49,074 nucleotides of DNA from an uncultured Porphyromonadaceae bacterium. Lineage in GTDB: Bacteria; Bacteroidota; Bacteroidia; Bacteroidales; Muribaculaceae. Position 1 is the first letter of the stretch, and each line of letters opens with the position of its first letter. The notes below the pieces were generated by a model. The model did not search any database, had not been told where the DNA came from, and saw nothing but the letters and a program-made list of their open reading frames with translations. A program made the translations under genes and the position numbers. The stretch is taken from the NCBI GenBank assembly GCA_902495075.1, contig CABUVO010000029.1:1-49074 (forward strand). The letters run 5' to 3'. Below, piece by piece: positions 9,167-16,912 of this stretch.

Positions 9167-12100
9167 TTATTTAAGAATTACCTTGCGAGTTTCTTTTCCG
9201 TTGGAAATTATATAGATGCCGGCAGACGGCACTTCCATCTCAGACAAACAACCTGAATAAACGGTTTTCCCATCAATTGCGGTCACGGTAACATTTGATT
9301 CTGCCCCGAAGTCTGAAATTATAGAGTCGATGCCTGACTGACCTCCGAGTTGGAATTTTACAGAGAAACGGGTATTGGAATCTCCTTTGGTAGTTGCGAA
9401 CTGATAATCTTGTTCGGTTAAGTCGACAGTTATTCCGGTTACATTATCAGTGATTATAACATGCCATTCAGAACTGTAACGACCTGTTAGCGAGAGAGTA
9501 TATGTCTCTTCTTTTGACGAACGAATACCTAATGTCGCAATTCCATTATTTACAGGACGCTCGCAAATGCTGTAGTTTACATCTGCTGCTACATATAGTT
9601 GCGCACAGTCTGTATTGTCAGAAAAGAATTTAGAGGCATCGCGACCGATTTCATAATCTATAGTTGCATCCGGATTCATGACAATGCGTGCGCGGTCTGA
9701 AGATTTATCATTGGAGACTTCAAAATTAAATACATTACGTTCCTCTGCCGATTGGATTGTATGAATCTTTGCGGGAGATTTATATTTTGTTTTCCCGTCT
9801 TCGGCATGCATACGACCGGTTTCCTTAAAAATCATTTCTGTTGCATTAAGAGGACATTGCACGAAGAATGCTTCATAAGGAGATAGAACAAGATCATCGT
9901 CTACGGGAGAATAGGCAATGTAAGATTCGCCATTCCAGATTGTAATAGGTGCTGTGAATTCTTCATTCAGATAGTGCATATCGAAGTAACAAGGATAAGG
10001 ATTGCCGATAAGATTCCATGAACGGTTATGGGCAAATTCAGCTGTATATTCCGTCAGAGGCACGATAATGTCTGTCGGCCTGAAAAGATTGTTTTTTGTA
10101 ATGGTGTTTCCGGAAGTAAAGTTTAGACAAGGGTTGGTATTGTTGCTGTATCCTTCCTCATCAATTTCAGTTGCGACTGCTGAGACAATATATCCTTTGC
10201 CGGCTTCCATTGTGTCTTCGTTTGTTAGATTGACCCATGTGGAAGATGTCTCGCCGGCAGCGCGTGCTGCGGAGTCATAGCGGCGGATTACCCAATAAGT
10301 GTTATCACTCGGAATAATTTCTGAAACCTTTACATCAAACGGCAAAGAAATAAAATACCAGTTGGCATCTGACCTATATGAATAATAATTGTAAAGTGAC
10401 ATTTTTACCGTCACATTGTCAGCACGCATCCTGTCTGCGTAATTGATGAGAGTTGGGCAATATTGGTATGATTTCTGGGAACGTGTTGCAAGAGTTGTGT
10501 TGATTGTCATGTTGCCGGCCGACAGGGTTCCCGCACCGGTGGCGGTAAGTTGTCCCACATTTGTGGCATCCCCATATTTTGATGTCGGGCCGGTTGACAA
10601 AACTATCTGCGGGTTGTTTGCAACAACGTCGTTATCTTCTTCTTCAAGATTAATTGTGATTGGCCTATCCACGAAAATATAATCTATTTGATCCTCAATA
10701 GAACGCATAAGATAGAAATTGCTCCAATATTGGGTATTGCGGTAAAAATCTTTAGAGAACGGAGGAACATATAGATATGTGCGCGACATATCCATGTTGT
10801 TGCCTATGAATGAACCGTCGGTTGCAGGAGGAACGACTGCGTAGCACTTGAAACTTTTGATGCCTGTGCCATCGAATGCATTTTGACCGATGGATGTTAC
10901 CGTTGAGGGAATCACTATCTCTTCAAGTGATGAACAATCTTCAAATGCTCTCTCTGCAATGGTTGTGAGACCGGTTTTTAAAGATAGTGATGAAAGAGAT
11001 GTACATCCTGAAAAAGCTTGGGAGTCTATTACGGTTAGGGAAGACGGGAGTTCGATACTTGATAGTTTTTTACACTCTCTGAAAGTCTGAGAAGGTAATT
11101 TAGACAATCCTTCCGGAATGGTTATGTTTTCAACACCTGTATTTTCGAAGTCCCCGTATGCGAGTTGCATGAGCTTGTTGCCGAATAATACATTCTTTAA
11201 TGATATGCAGTTTTGGAATGCATTACCGCCAGAGGAGTAACCACCACCTTCAGATGTCCCAATTGTTATTGCGGAGGCGAGATCCACGGACTCTAATGAA
11301 ATGCATTCTGAAAAAGCAGAATAGCCGATGTGCTCTACTGTTGAAAGATCAATATTGTTTAGTTTTGAACAACCGTAGAAGGCGTAATCCCCGATAGATT
11401 GAACTCCATTAAGATTGATATATGAAAGTTGATTGCATCCTCTGAACACGCTGCTGCCAATCTCTGTTATTCCATTGAGGTCAAAAGATTGAAGGGCAAA
11501 GCAACCATAGAAGGCTGAATTCCCTATACTCTCCACTGTTGCCGGTAATTTTACTTCTTTAAGTGAGGCTCGGTTATACATAAATTCCTCCGGCAGGGTT
11601 GTGATTGTGGTTTCACTTAAATCAAGTTTAATAAGAGAAGTGAGATTCTTTATGGCACTGAGATCAATATCATTGATATTGCCTGTTACCTTTACGTATT
11701 GGGCTGCATCCCAATTATAATTGTTTTGAGTTAGGTATGTTTCAGCAAACTCTCCGTTTTTCTCTACATTAACGGTAACCCAATCAAAATCCCATCCAAA
11801 GGGGAGAATAGTAGAATTTGAATAATTATCGTTATTTAGATACCCGGCAAGATGAGATTTATTGCAAACATATACATTGGGAACCATGAGTGGCGATGAG
11901 ATATACGGTGCTTCTCCCAACATATATATTGATTCAAGATTGCGATCGAATTGGTAGTCTATGTAAATAGAGTTTACGGTAGCCGGTACGGTAAGAGATT
12001 TAATATTGGAATTAAAACCATCTCTAAGGTTCCGAGAGCCAATAATTCTTTCTATGGGATAAGTTTTATCCGCAATTCTAATACTGTCTGGAATTGTAAC

Positions 12101-12457
12101 TGTTTCTTCTGACGAATTAATTGCCGTGAGATTTATATAATCGACTTGAATTTCTTGCCCGTCTTCGGTATACGAATCATTCATTAACTCGAAGCCTATA
12201 TAAGTCCCTTCTGAGGTTTGAGCGACATATTCGACATCATCAAAATTATTAAAATTCAGACCAGATGTGGAATAATCGCGGGCATCTACTGTCCCAATTG
12301 AAACACCATATGAAGATGTTTTTTCAGCTTTTGCTGTAATGTCAGATACTTCTGTTTGAACTACTGTCATTCTTCGGTTCTGACCGGTTGTGGCGTACAC
12401 AAGCGAGCCGCATAATATAGCAGCGCATACGCTAAACGTAAGTAACGTTCTTTTCAT
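9167..12457 (-). CDS. BspA-like leucine-rich repeat surface protein with T9SS sorting domain
   Basis: 1096 aa. Signal peptide ~1-22 (MKRTLLTFSVCAAILCGSLV). Residues ~100-190 contain a first partial LRR_5-like region. Residues ~265-560 carry about ten BspA/LRR_5 repeats with the signature IGxxAFxxCxxLxxxxL. The middle (~620-950) is a beta-rich region often found in Bacteroidales surface proteins (SLPFDVKVSEI, SWNLIGNPYP). The last ~60 residues (SGIDSIISDFG ... SAGIYIISNGKETRKVILK) are a T9SS C-terminal sorting domain. BspA-type proteins commonly mediate adhesion to host or bacterial surfaces. It is the first gene of a three-gene operon; the candidate invertible promoter begins 46 bp upstream, so expression may be phase-variable. 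Confidence 0.9.
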   Translation of the reverse strand: MKRTLLTFSVCAAILCGSLVYATTGQNRRMTVVQTEVSDITAKAEKTSSYGVSIGTVDARDYSTSGLNFNNFDDVEYVAQTSEGTYIGFELMNDSYTEDGQEIQVDYINLTAINSSEETVTIPDSIRIADKTYPIERIIGSRNLRDGFNSNIKSLTVPATVNSIYIDYQFDRNLESIYMLGEAPYISSPLMVPNVYVCNKSHLAGYLNNDNYSNSTILPFGWDFDWVTVNVEKNGEFAETYLTQNNYNWDAAQYVKVTGNINDIDLSAIKNLTSLIKLDLSETTITTLPEEFMYNRASLKEVKLPATVESIGNSAFYGCFALQSFDLNGITEIGSSVFRGCNQLSYINLNGVQSIGDYAFYGCSKLNNIDLSTVEHIGYSAFSECISLESVDLASAITIGTSEGGGYSSGGNAFQNCISLKNVLFGNKLMQLAYGDFENTGVENITIPEGLSKLPSQTFRECKKLSSIELPSSLTVIDSQAFSGCTSLSSLSLKTGLTTIAERAFEDCSSLEEIVIPSTVTSIGQNAFDGTGIKSFKCYAVVPPATDGSFIGNNMDMSRTYLYVPPFSKDFYRNTQYWSNFYLMRSIEDQIDYIFVDRPITINLEEEDNDVVANNPQIVLSTGPTSKYGDATNVGQLTATGAGTLSAGNMTINTTLATRSQKSYQYCPTLINYADRMRADNVTVKMSLYNYYSYRSDANWYFISLPFDVKVSEIIPSDNTYWVIRRYDSAARAAGETSSTWVNLTNEDTMEAGKGYIVSAVATEIDEEGYSNNTNPCLNFTSGNTITKNNLFRPTDIIVPLTEYTAEFAHNRSWNLIGNPYPCYFDMHYLNEEFTAPITIWNGESYIAYSPVDDDLVLSPYEAFFVQCPLNATEMIFKETGRMHAEDGKTKYKSPAKIHTIQSAEERNVFNFEVSNDKSSDRARIVMNPDATIDYEIGRDASKFFSDNTDCAQLYVAADVNYSICERPVNNGIATLGIRSSKEETYTLSLTGRYSSEWHVIITDNVTGITVDLTEQDYQFATTKGDSNTRFSVKFQLGGQSGIDSIISDFGAESNVTVTAIDGKTVYSGCLSEMEVPSAGIYIISNGKETRKVILK

Positions 12458-12503
12458 TGCGATTATGTTTAGTTATTATTGTTATTTCATATAGGCTCGT
12501 CAC

Positions 12504-12521
12504 AATCTCTTGCTAAGAGAT
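12504..12521 (+). repeat. Left arm of 18-bp inverted repeat
   Basis: AATCTCTTGCTAAGAGAT. Its reverse complement is exactly 12709-12726. The arm is itself palindromic (AATCTCTT, GCT core, AAGAGATT when one more base is included), as expected for a recombinase site with two half-sites around an asymmetric core. Confidence 0.8.
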
Positions 12522-12687
12522 TTGGATGTAAATTATGAATCTGTGGATGTGCTATTTGGCTGGAATCATTGATTTGTTAGCTAAACCTTGCGTGTATATT
12601 ATACTGTTTTCCCCAATTTATTATCAAAATTTTATCTAAATCAGTAAAAAAATTATGCAAAACAATAGGGTTTTAAGATTATTTAAT

Positions 12688-12695
12688 TAATTTTG
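12688..12695 (+). promoter_or_regulatory. Bacteroidales -7 promoter element (TAATTTTG) within invertible segment
   Basis: Perfect match to the TAnnTTTG -7 consensus, 13 bp from the right inverted-repeat arm and reading right. No clear TTG appears about 20 bp upstream, so the -33 element is weak. In this orientation transcription would run antisense into the recombinase 3' end and meet the hairpin at 12749-12785. Confidence 0.5.
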
Positions 12696-12708
12696 CTCTT
12701 CGTTAAGT

Positions 12709-12726
12709 ATCTCTTAGCAAGAGATT
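12709..12726 (-). repeat. Right arm of 18-bp inverted repeat
   Basis: ATCTCTTAGCAAGAGATT, the exact reverse complement of 12504-12521. The core triplet is AGC here against GCT on the left, so core polarity is opposite. Both arms are followed on the plus strand by TGGATG, which adds a partly direct-repeat character. Confidence 0.8.
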
Positions 12727-12748
12727 TGGATGGTTGCTAAACAAAGAT

Positions 12749-12795
12749 GCCTCAGAATCAGGAGTTGAATGCCCGATGCTGAGGCGATACTTTTT
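12749..12795. terminator. Hairpin terminator, probably bidirectional
   Basis: GCCTCAG (12749-12755) pairs with CTGAGGC (12779-12785), followed on the plus strand by GATACTTTTT. On the minus strand the stem is followed by ATCTTTGTTT. It would end the recombinase transcript, and also insulate the recombinase from rightward transcription out of the OFF-state promoter. Confidence 0.55.
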
Positions 12796-12840
12796 GTGGG
12801 GAGGCGTGAAATTCTATTAGGATTTGGGGAGGGTTATGAA

Positions 12841-14043
12841 TCAGAGGGAGGAGAGGATGAGGGTGTTGGCGCGGTCGATGGCGGAAGTGTCGAGGCTGGC
12901 GAGGTAGATCTGGGTTGTTGCCTCGCTGTCGTGTCCCATGCCTTCTGAGATGACAGAGAGGGGGATGCCTTTGGCTTTGGCAGCGGAAGCCCAGCTGTGA
13001 CGTGCGACGTAAAGGGTCAGGGGGATGGTAACGCCAACCATCACGGCAATGCGTTTTAGGTTGTGGTTGATGTTGTAGCCGATGTTGCGGTAGGTACAGC
13101 GCTCGTTGAGTCCGGGATTGCGGATGACCGGAAGCAGGTATTCGCTCTTGTTTTCGGGGTATTTGTCAAGTATCATCTGCATTTCCTTTGTCCATTCGAT
13201 GATGAGTTGCTGACCGGTCTTGCGGCGGCGATAGGTGACGTAGCCGTTTTTGAGGTCGGTCTTTTTCAGAAAAGCCATGTCGATGAAGCTCATGCCGCGT
13301 AAATAAAAGCTCATCATGAACATATCGCGGGCATAGTCGAGCACCGGTGTTAAGGATAGATCCAATGCTTTGATTTTCTTGAGGACAGCCAACGGCAATG
13401 CGCGTTTTACTGTTTTGTCAACGCCGGTATAGACATGACGGAAGGGATTGCGGTTCTCGATGATGTCTTCTTCAACCGCACGATTATAAACCGCCCGAAG
13501 GATGCGAGTGTAGAAGGAGATGGTGTTGGGAGAGACGCCACGGCTCTTGTGCCATGCTTCGTAACTTTCCATGATACCGGAGGTGATGCAGTCGAGCATG
13601 ATGTCTTCGTCATCGCGGAATTTTTTGAAACTATTCAGGGCTGATTTGTAGGTTTCTGATGTACGGATCTTGCCGTTCTGTTTCAGTTTGGCGATGATGC
13701 TTTCCATGAAGTTGAAGAGGGAGTATTCATGTGCATAACGGTTGAACTCGTCGATTATATCATCTGCTGTGTAGGTCATCCCTATAGCATTCATTTTGCG
13801 GTCGATCTTAGTCAAACGTTCAATGTCCCAACGGATGCGTTCGCGGATTGAGAGAATTAATGATTGGCGGCTGCAGGTATGGGAGACGCAAACCGTAGAG
13901 CGGTGGTCATCCCATTCGGAGGGGTAGATTTTGTAGCCTGTAATAAGTTGACGCACTTTGCGCTCATGGATGATCTGAAAATAGATTGCGCCCGGATGGT
14001 CGGGGAGGGTTGAGGGGCGAAACTTTACTTTTATTGATGCCAT
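12841..14043 (-). CDS. Tyrosine recombinase/integrase (Bacteroidales phage-integrase type)
   Basis: 400 aa from the Met at 14043 (MASIKVKFRPSTL), which matches the N-terminus of the paralog at 45092-46342. The frame stays open to 14115, but the extra 24 residues are not conserved with the paralog. Order: Arm-DNA-binding N-domain (~1-95), SAM-like core-binding domain (~110-210), catalytic domain (~220-400). Visible catalytic signatures: Arg in FYLRGMSF, Lys in RRRKTGQQ, the box YVARHSWAS, then GHDSEATTQIY with the nucleophilic Tyr. The box reads YVAR where many members have HxxR, so the first His is replaced; the paralog has the same. Such enzymes often act as promoter invertases when encoded beside inverted repeats, as here; a role as a mobile-element integrase is the alternative. 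Confidence 0.9.
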   Translation of the reverse strand: MASIKVKFRPSTLPDHPGAIYFQIIHERKVRQLITGYKIYPSEWDDHRSTVCVSHTCSRQSLILSIRERIRWDIERLTKIDRKMNAIGMTYTADDIIDEFNRYAHEYSLFNFMESIIAKLKQNGKIRTSETYKSALNSFKKFRDDEDIMLDCITSGIMESYEAWHKSRGVSPNTISFYTRILRAVYNRAVEEDIIENRNPFRHVYTGVDKTVKRALPLAVLKKIKALDLSLTPVLDYARDMFMMSFYLRGMSFIDMAFLKKTDLKNGYVTYRRRKTGQQLIIEWTKEMQMILDKYPENKSEYLLPVIRNPGLNERCTYRNIGYNINHNLKRIAVMVGVTIPLTLYVARHSWASAAKAKGIPLSVISEGMGHDSEATTQIYLASLDTSAIDRANTLILSSL

Positions 14044-14240
14044 ATGATTGATATTTTGATATGGCAATATAGCGGAAAGAAAGGGGATAGGGGTTAAAAG
14101 CTTTGAATAATTCAATCAAGAGGATAACGTATAAGAAGGGGAGGACGGCAGACGGGGCACTAAGGTGCCTTCACTCAACCGACTGCGCGAAAGGGAGGGG
14201 AATGAAGGATTTTGATGGGGAGAAAAAACTTTGAGGAAAG
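14044..14240. other. Intergenic stretch upstream of the recombinase and met promoter
   Basis: No gene is seen here. It holds a small hairpin repeat at 14156-14180 (GGCAC TAAG GTGCC then TTCACTCAACC, related to 32543-32569) and one copy of AAGGATTTTGAT that recurs downstream of the attenuator. The recombinase promoter should lie near 14050-14115, but no exact TAnnTTTG match was seen. Confidence 0.5.
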
Positions 14241-14272
14241 TTTGCGGATAAGGGAAATATATAGTAATTTTA
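14241..14272 (+). promoter_or_regulatory. Promoter of the metY-metX-hom leader
   Basis: TTTG at 14241-14244, a 20-bp spacer, then TAATTTTA at 14265-14272, which matches seven of eight positions of the Bacteroidales -7 consensus. The predicted start near 14279 would give a 5' leader of about 45 nt before the leader peptide ATG. Confidence 0.7.
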
Positions 14273-14323
14273 CAGCACAAATCCGAAAATCGGGTTGGAA
14301 TGACATCAAAGTAAGGAATAAAG

Positions 14324-14380
14324 ATGACATACGTTAATATGAATATGATGATAATGCGCAGCCGACGAAGCCGGGTGTAA
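14324..14380 (+). CDS. Methionine-rich attenuator leader peptide (18 aa)
   Basis: The ORF encodes MTYVNMNMMIMRSRRSRV and ends in TAA at 14378. Six of 18 codons are ATG, four of them within codons 6-11. An AAGGA lies 7 bp upstream of the start. It sits between a consensus promoter and a strong hairpin, ahead of methionine biosynthesis genes. This matches a transcription-attenuation leader: when Met-tRNA is charged the ribosome runs through and the terminator forms; when it is scarce the ribosome stalls on Met codons and an alternative fold would form. Function is inferred from architecture. Confidence 0.75.
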   Translation: MTYVNMNMMIMRSRRSRV

Positions 14381-14397
14381 AGTTATCATGCGTATTA
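14352..14397 (+). promoter_or_regulatory. Alternative leader RNA hairpins (pause/antiterminator candidates)
   Basis: TAATGCGCA (14352-14360, over the last Met codon) can pair with TGCGTATTA (14389-14397), nine pairs with one G-U. TTATCAT (14383-14389) can instead pair with ATGATAA (14398-14404), which invades the base of the terminator stem. AGCCGG (14369-14374) can pair with CCGGCT (14414-14419) of the terminator 5' arm. Overlapping, mutually exclusive pairings are expected of an attenuator. Confidence 0.5.
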
Positions 14398-14400
14398 ATG

Positions 14401-14447
14401 ATAAAACAGGCAGCCGGCTAATTTAAGCCGGCTGCCTGTTTTATTTA
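14401..14447 (+). terminator. Attenuator terminator before metY
   Basis: A perfect 19-bp stem (ATAAAACAGGCAGCCGGCT, 14401-14419, with 14426-14444) with a 6-nt loop AATTTA, ending in a T-rich arm GTTTTATTT. It starts 21 bp after the leader stop and 153 bp before metY. No full gene ends here, so it most likely acts on the leader transcript. Confidence 0.85.
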
Positions 14448-14597
14448 AAGGGAGCCGCGAGCAGTGCTCGCTAAACGGAACCTCATAAAGACACTCAGGA
14501 CAGGAAGAAGGATTTTGATTGGATGGATTCTGATGGAGAAGGATTTTGATCGGGATGGATTCTGATGGGGAAGATTTTGATATGGAAATAATTAAAT
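14448..14597. repeat. Repeat-rich spacer between attenuator and metY
   Basis: 14458-14482 is a copy of a dispersed repeat (CGAGCAGTGCTCGCTAAAC then GGAACC) found again at 36241-36265. From 14508 a ~31-bp unit beginning AAGGATTTTGAT repeats two and a half times (14508-14538, 14539-14570, 14571-14585). No gene is seen. Confidence 0.7.
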
Positions 14598-15896
14598 ATG
14601 AATGATATGGATGTAAAGAAACTTAAGTTTGAGACGCGGCAGATTCATGCCGGGTTGAATCATGCGGAGCCGACGGGCTCAAGGGGTATCGCTATCTATC
14701 CTACGGCTGCTTACAGGTTCGGTTCTTGCGAGTATGCCGCGAATCTGTTTGAACTTTCGGAAGCCGGGAATATATATACGCGTCTGCAGAATCCTACCAC
14801 CACTGCCTATGAGGAACGTGTGGCTGCACTTTACAATGGCGTGGGAGCAATGGCTCTTTCGTCGGGTATGGCGGCTTTGCTTGTGACTTTTACTTCCCTT
14901 GCCTCTGCCGGTGATAATATCGTGACCTCACCCTATCTCTACGGCGGCACTTACAATCAGTTCCGTCACACGTTGCGCCGTCTGGGGATTGAGGTGAGAA
15001 TCGCGCCTGAGGCTACTGCGGAATCTATCGGGAAATTGATTGACGACAAGACACGGGCGGTCTTTGCCGAGAGTATGGGTAATCCGACTTGCGCGGTGCT
15101 TGATTTGGAGAAGATTGCGGCTGTGGCTCATGCCAATGGAGTGCCTTTCGTTGTTGACAATACTTTCGGTGCGGGTGGCTATCTCTGCAATCCATTCGAT
15201 TGGGGGGCTGACATTATAGTGGATTCCGCTACTAAATGGATTAACGGTCACGGTACGGCTATGGGTGGCATCATCGTGGACGGTGGTACATTCCCATGGA
15301 ATAACGGGCGTTATCCTCAGATCGATGGTCCATCGGAGGGGTATCACGGGCTGAACCTTTACGAGGCTTTCGGGAATGCAGCCTTTATCGTGAAATGCAG
15401 GGTTGACGGACAGCGAGACCTCGGTACTTGCCCTTCGGCTTTCGACAGTTATCTGATGCTTCTCGGTCTGGAGACTCTTTCCCTGAGAGTGCGCCATCAG
15501 GTTGAATCCACGCGCCGTCTTGCGGAATATTTGAAAAGCAATCCGAAGGTGAAGAGCGTGAGCTATGTGGGCTTCCCTGAGCATCCGTCGCACGAGAATG
15601 CGAAGAAATATTTCAAATTCGGTTCTTCCGCCGTGTTAAATGTCGAGTTGCAGGGGGATCTCGATACGACGGTGAAATTTGTGGAGGCTCTTGAACTCGC
15701 CGCACACATGACCATGATCGGGGACTCCATCACTGTTGTGACGCATCCGGCATCCACGACGCACAAGCAGCTCTCGGAGTCAGACATGCTGCAAGCCGGA
15801 GTTACTCCCACATTGTTGCGGATATCGCTCGGACTGGAGGATGTGGAGGATATAATAGCGGATTTCGAACAGGCTTTTGAGAAAACAGGATTATGA
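14598..15896 (+). CDS. metY: O-acetylhomoserine sulfhydrylase (MetY type)
   Basis: 432 aa PLP enzyme of the Cys/Met-metabolism family, at the usual MetY length. It converts O-acetylhomoserine and sulfide to homocysteine and acetate in the cytosol. Signs: N-terminal FETRQIHAGLNHAEPTGSRG, the substrate-loop YTRLQNPTTTAYEERVAAL, LSSGMAALLVTF around residues 88-98, and the PLP lysine K213 in DSATKWINGHG. It overlaps metX by 4 bp (ATGA), so the two are translationally coupled. A Met-codon leader and attenuator lie upstream. The start MNDMDVKKLKF is the first in-frame Met after the spacer; M4 is possible. Cystathionine synthase activity is less likely, given the length and the MetX partner. Confidence 0.93.
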   Translation: MNDMDVKKLKFETRQIHAGLNHAEPTGSRGIAIYPTAAYRFGSCEYAANLFELSEAGNIYTRLQNPTTTAYEERVAALYNGVGAMALSSGMAALLVTFTSLASAGDNIVTSPYLYGGTYNQFRHTLRRLGIEVRIAPEATAESIGKLIDDKTRAVFAESMGNPTCAVLDLEKIAAVAHANGVPFVVDNTFGAGGYLCNPFDWGADIIVDSATKWINGHGTAMGGIIVDGGTFPWNNGRYPQIDGPSEGYHGLNLYEAFGNAAFIVKCRVDGQRDLGTCPSAFDSYLMLLGLETLSLRVRHQVESTRRLAEYLKSNPKVKSVSYVGFPEHPSHENAKKYFKFGSSAVLNVELQGDLDTTVKFVEALELAAHMTMIGDSITVVTHPASTTHKQLSESDMLQAGVTPTLLRISLGLEDVEDIIADFEQAFEKTGL

Positions 15897-16912
15897 TAAG
15901 TTATTATCATCCGTCAGAACCGTTCCGTCTTGAATCAGGGGAGGAGATCCGAGATCTTACGATCGCATATAACACATACGGCACATTGAATGAAGACCGG
16001 TCGAATGTGGTGTGGGTATGCCATGCCCTCACAGCCAACAGCGATGTGAGCGACTGGTGGCCTCATACCGTAGAGAAAGATCGCTTTCTTGATCCCGACA
16101 GATGGTTTGTGGTATGTGCGAATATCATAGGCTCTTGTTACGGCACGACGGGTCCCCTCTCCGAGAACCCGGCTACCGGAGAGCCTTATTACGGAGATTT
16201 CCCGCTGGTGACAATGCGCGATATAGTTAACGCCCACCGCCTTCTGGCAGACCATCTCGGCATAGGCAGGATCCATGCCCTTGTCGGGAGTTCGGTAGGC
16301 GGTTTTCAGGCTCTTGAATGGATTGCGGAAGAGACCGACAGGTTTGACAAACTTATTCTCATAGCTACAGATGCCAAGGCTTCCCCGTGGGCAATAGCCA
16401 TCGACGAGACGCAGCGTATGGCGATAGAGGCGGATCCTACTTACGGTACGCGTGACCCGCGCGCAGGAATGGCAGGAATGGCGGCTGCGAGGGCTATCGG
16501 ACTCTTGACATATCGCGGAAATCCGGGTTACAATATCACCCAGCAGAACCTTGCAGGGCATGACATTTTCAAAGATAAGCACCGGGCTTGCACCTATCAG
16601 CGATATCAAGGAGAGAAGCTTTGCCGCAGGTTTAACGCCTATTCCTACATGTCGATTCTCGACTCATTCGACACGCATGATATCGGGCGCGACCGGGGCG
16701 GAGTGAAAGCTGCTTTGGCGCGTATCAAGGCAGAGACAGTGGTGATTGGTCTGTCGACGGATATAATATTTACTCCCGGCGAGATGAGGCAATTATGCTC
16801 CAAGATACCCGGAGCCGAATATTTCGAGATATACTCCCTCTTCGGACATGACGGCTTTCTCGTGGAGTATGGGCAATTGAACAATATACTAAAACCATTT
16901 ATAGAGAAATGA
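15893..16912 (+). CDS. metX: Homoserine O-acetyltransferase
   Basis: 339 aa alpha/beta-hydrolase-fold acyltransferase that activates homoserine (with acetyl-CoA, possibly succinyl-CoA) to feed MetY. Signs: VCHALTANSDVSDWW (~42-56), the family motif GSCYGTTGPLSENP (~80-93), the nucleophile elbow GSSVGG with Ser134, and C-terminal Asp and His in STDIIFTP and FGHDGFLVEYGQL. It overlaps metY by 4 bp and hom by 4 bp. Acyl specificity of MetX proteins cannot be decided reliably from sequence; acetyl is assumed from the MetY partner. Confidence 0.93.
   Translation: MISYYHPSEPFRLESGEEIRDLTIAYNTYGTLNEDRSNVVWVCHALTANSDVSDWWPHTVEKDRFLDPDRWFVVCANIIGSCYGTTGPLSENPATGEPYYGDFPLVTMRDIVNAHRLLADHLGIGRIHALVGSSVGGFQALEWIAEETDRFDKLILIATDAKASPWAIAIDETQRMAIEADPTYGTRDPRAGMAGMAAARAIGLLTYRGNPGYNITQQNLAGHDIFKDKHRACTYQRYQGEKLCRRFNAYSYMSILDSFDTHDIGRDRGGVKAALARIKAETVVIGLSTDIIFTPGEMRQLCSKIPGAEYFEIYSLFGHDGFLVEYGQLNNILKPFIEK

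Larger units (their letters stand above)
12504..12726. other. Candidate invertible promoter segment (OFF orientation)
   Basis: This 223-bp AT-rich segment is bounded by a perfect 18-bp inverted repeat (12504-12521 and 12709-12726). It lies between the surface-protein operon start (12457) and a tyrosine recombinase gene (12841-14043). Its only exact TAnnTTTG element I found (12688-12695) points right, away from the operon. Inversion would place that element near the left repeat, firing into the operon. This layout is that of Bacteroidales phase-variable promoters. Inversion itself is inferred; only one orientation is visible. Confidence 0.6.

Noticed and set aside
12841..14043. tRNA attachment site for an integrated element beside either recombinase
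   Set aside because: No tRNA-like T-loop or acceptor stem was seen near either gene.
14044..14115. Recombinase start at 14115 giving 24 more residues
   Set aside because: The extra residues have no match in the paralog, whose N-terminus aligns with MASIKVKFRPS at 14043.
14281..14447. SAM or other known riboswitch before metY
   Set aside because: The conserved SAM-I core sequences are not seen; a Met-rich ORF plus terminator explains the leader better.
14928..15593. 221-codon open frame antisense to metY
   Set aside because: It lies wholly inside a strongly conserved enzyme gene, has no family-like motif, and follows from codon bias on the other strand.
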